Positions 62,916-64,000 of a stretch of DNA of 64,000 nucleotides are shown piece by piece (the first letter of the stretch is position 1; each line of letters starts with the position of its first letter). The notes beneath the pieces were generated by a model that saw only the letters and a list, made by a program, of their open reading frames with translations, ran no database searches and was not told where the DNA came from. Origin of the DNA: an uncultured Pelagibacteraceae bacterium (GTDB lineage Bacteria > Pseudomonadota > Alphaproteobacteria > Pelagibacterales > Pelagibacteraceae); the NCBI GenBank assembly GCA_902554765.1, contig CACDPY010000001.1:84113-148112 (forward strand), written 5' to 3'. A program made the position numbers and the translations under genes.

Positions 62916-64000
62916 CAGCTTTTAAATTGCCTTTAGAAGATTTATTCAACGCTTGATCTAAATCTTCAATTATATCGTCAATATGCTCTAAACCAATGCA
63001 TAATCTTACATAGCTTTGAGTAACTCCTGATGCAGCCAATTCTTTTTCATTTAATTGGCTATGTGTTGTACTAGCAGGATGTATAGCTAAACTTCTAGCA
63101 TCACCAATATTTGCAACATGGTAAAACATTTTTAAAGACTCAATAAATCTTTTACCAGCTTCAATACCTCCTTTTAACTCAATACCAACCATAGGTCCAT
63201 TTCCACCATTTAGATATTTTTTTGCTCTATCAGCAATAAGCTTGTCATGTTCGGTAGAATAGATAACTTTAGTTACTTCTTTGTGCTTTTTCAGAAAATC
63301 AACAACATGTTCCGCATTAGCACAATGCTGTTTCATTCTTAGAGCTACTGTTTCAAGTCCTTGGATAATAGCAAAAGCATTGTCAGGTGAACATGCTGAA
63401 CCTAAGTCTCTTAATAAACAAACTCTAGCCCTGACTGCAAAAGGAACATTTGCTCCAGTAAGTTCAGGCACAACCTTACCCCAAATAGCACCATTATAAC
63501 TAGCATCTGGTTCATTAAACAATGGCTGTCTTTTAGGATCTGCAGTCCAATCAAAATTACCACTATCAACAATACTTCCTGCAATAGCAGTGCCATGGCC
63601 ACCAATATATTTGGTTAAAGAATGAATTACTATAGCGGCACCATGTTCAATTGGTTTACATATAACAGGAGCAGCTGTATTGTCCATTATAAGAGGTATG
63701 TTGTATTTTCGACCAATGTCTGAAACCTCTTTTATTGGAAATACGCGTAAATATGGATTTGGTAAAGTTTCTCCATAAAAAGCTCTAGTATTATCATCAA
63801 TTTTTTTTTCAAAGTTTTTAGGATCTTTTGGGTCAGCATATCTTATTTCAATCCCAAGTTTACTTAAGGTATGAGTGAATAAAGATACAGTTCCCCCATA
63901 GAGATCTGTCGAACTAACAATATTATCACCAGCTTGAGCCACATTTAATACTGAAAATAATGATGCTGTTTGTCCTGATGCTACAGTTAAACAAGCCAAT
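62908..64000 (-). CDS. metY: O-acetylhomoserine (thiol)-lyase, Cys/Met PLP family (N-terminus beyond window end)
   Basis: NIVSSTDLYGGTVSLFTHTLSKLGIEIRYAD; PLIMDNTAAPVICKPIEHGAAIVIHSLTKYIGGHGTAIAGSIVDSG. Confidence 0.93.
   Translation of the reverse strand, partial: LACLTVASGQTASLFSVLNVAQAGDNIVSSTDLYGGTVSLFTHTLSKLGIEIRYADPKDPKNFEKKIDDNTRAFYGETLPNPYLRVFPIKEVSDIGRKYNIPLIMDNTAAPVICKPIEHGAAIVIHSLTKYIGGHGTAIAGSIVDSGNFDWTADPKRQPLFNEPDASYNGAIWGKVVPELTGANVPFAVRARVCLLRDLGSACSPDNAFAIIQGLETVALRMKQHCANAEHVVDFLKKHKEVTKVIYSTEHDKLIADRAKKYLNGGNGPMVGIELKGGIEAGKRFIESLKMFYHVANIGDARSLAIHPASTTHSQLNEKELAASGVTQSYVRLCIGLEHIDDIIEDLDQALNKSSKGNLKAVS

Noticed and set aside
1-64000. CRISPR arrays, transposases, prophage, defence systems
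   Set aside because: No spaced direct-repeat arrays and no recognisable mobile or defence proteins in any frame provided
62908-64000. SAM-V-type riboswitch for metY
   Set aside because: The 5' leader lies beyond the window end, so it cannot be assessed

Overview
AT-rich, very gene-dense bacterial chromosomal segment. Protein content, AT bias, tiny intergenic gaps and gene order suggest a streamlined alphaproteobacterium of the SAR11/Pelagibacterales type (inference; no database search was possible). Contents in order: S10-spc-alpha ribosomal cluster (rplD fragment to rplQ, with secY, adk, rpoA); rluC-like/lipB/mgtE/panC/galU/ugd; ridA/topA/plsY/pyrC-like/pyrB/ruvX; gatCAB; an O-methyltransferase, trhO, MATE transporter and secreted nuclease; a sarcosine oxidase operon (soxBDAG order) followed by an amino-acid-type SBP and permease; an FkbM methyltransferase; tRNA-Ser(GCU); a lytic transglycosylase; dapA-smpB-folK-RSH-pyrE-pdxJ-acpS-lepB-rnc-recO; hemB; a 2OG oxygenase-like gene; rpiB-glyA-nrdR-ribD-ribE-ribBA-like-ribH-nusB-thiL; hppA; bamE; a CBP3-like chaperone; rpmF-plsX-ihfA-merR-rpmG; chorismate mutase; ctaA; and a metY-like fragment. 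I saw no rRNA, CRISPR, prophage, transposase or defence island. I did not find a convincing novel multi-gene system. The best leads are: (i) clean absence of expected neighbours (rpmD, dprA, rpoZ, era, fabH) at otherwise conserved loci; (ii) an RSH (p)ppGpp enzyme missing the region between its TGS and ACT domains; (iii) a DHOase-like protein without the HxH metal motif and a RibBA whose RibA half lacks the Zn/catalytic motifs; (iv) an ATPase-less transporter pair directly downstream of sarcosine oxidase.
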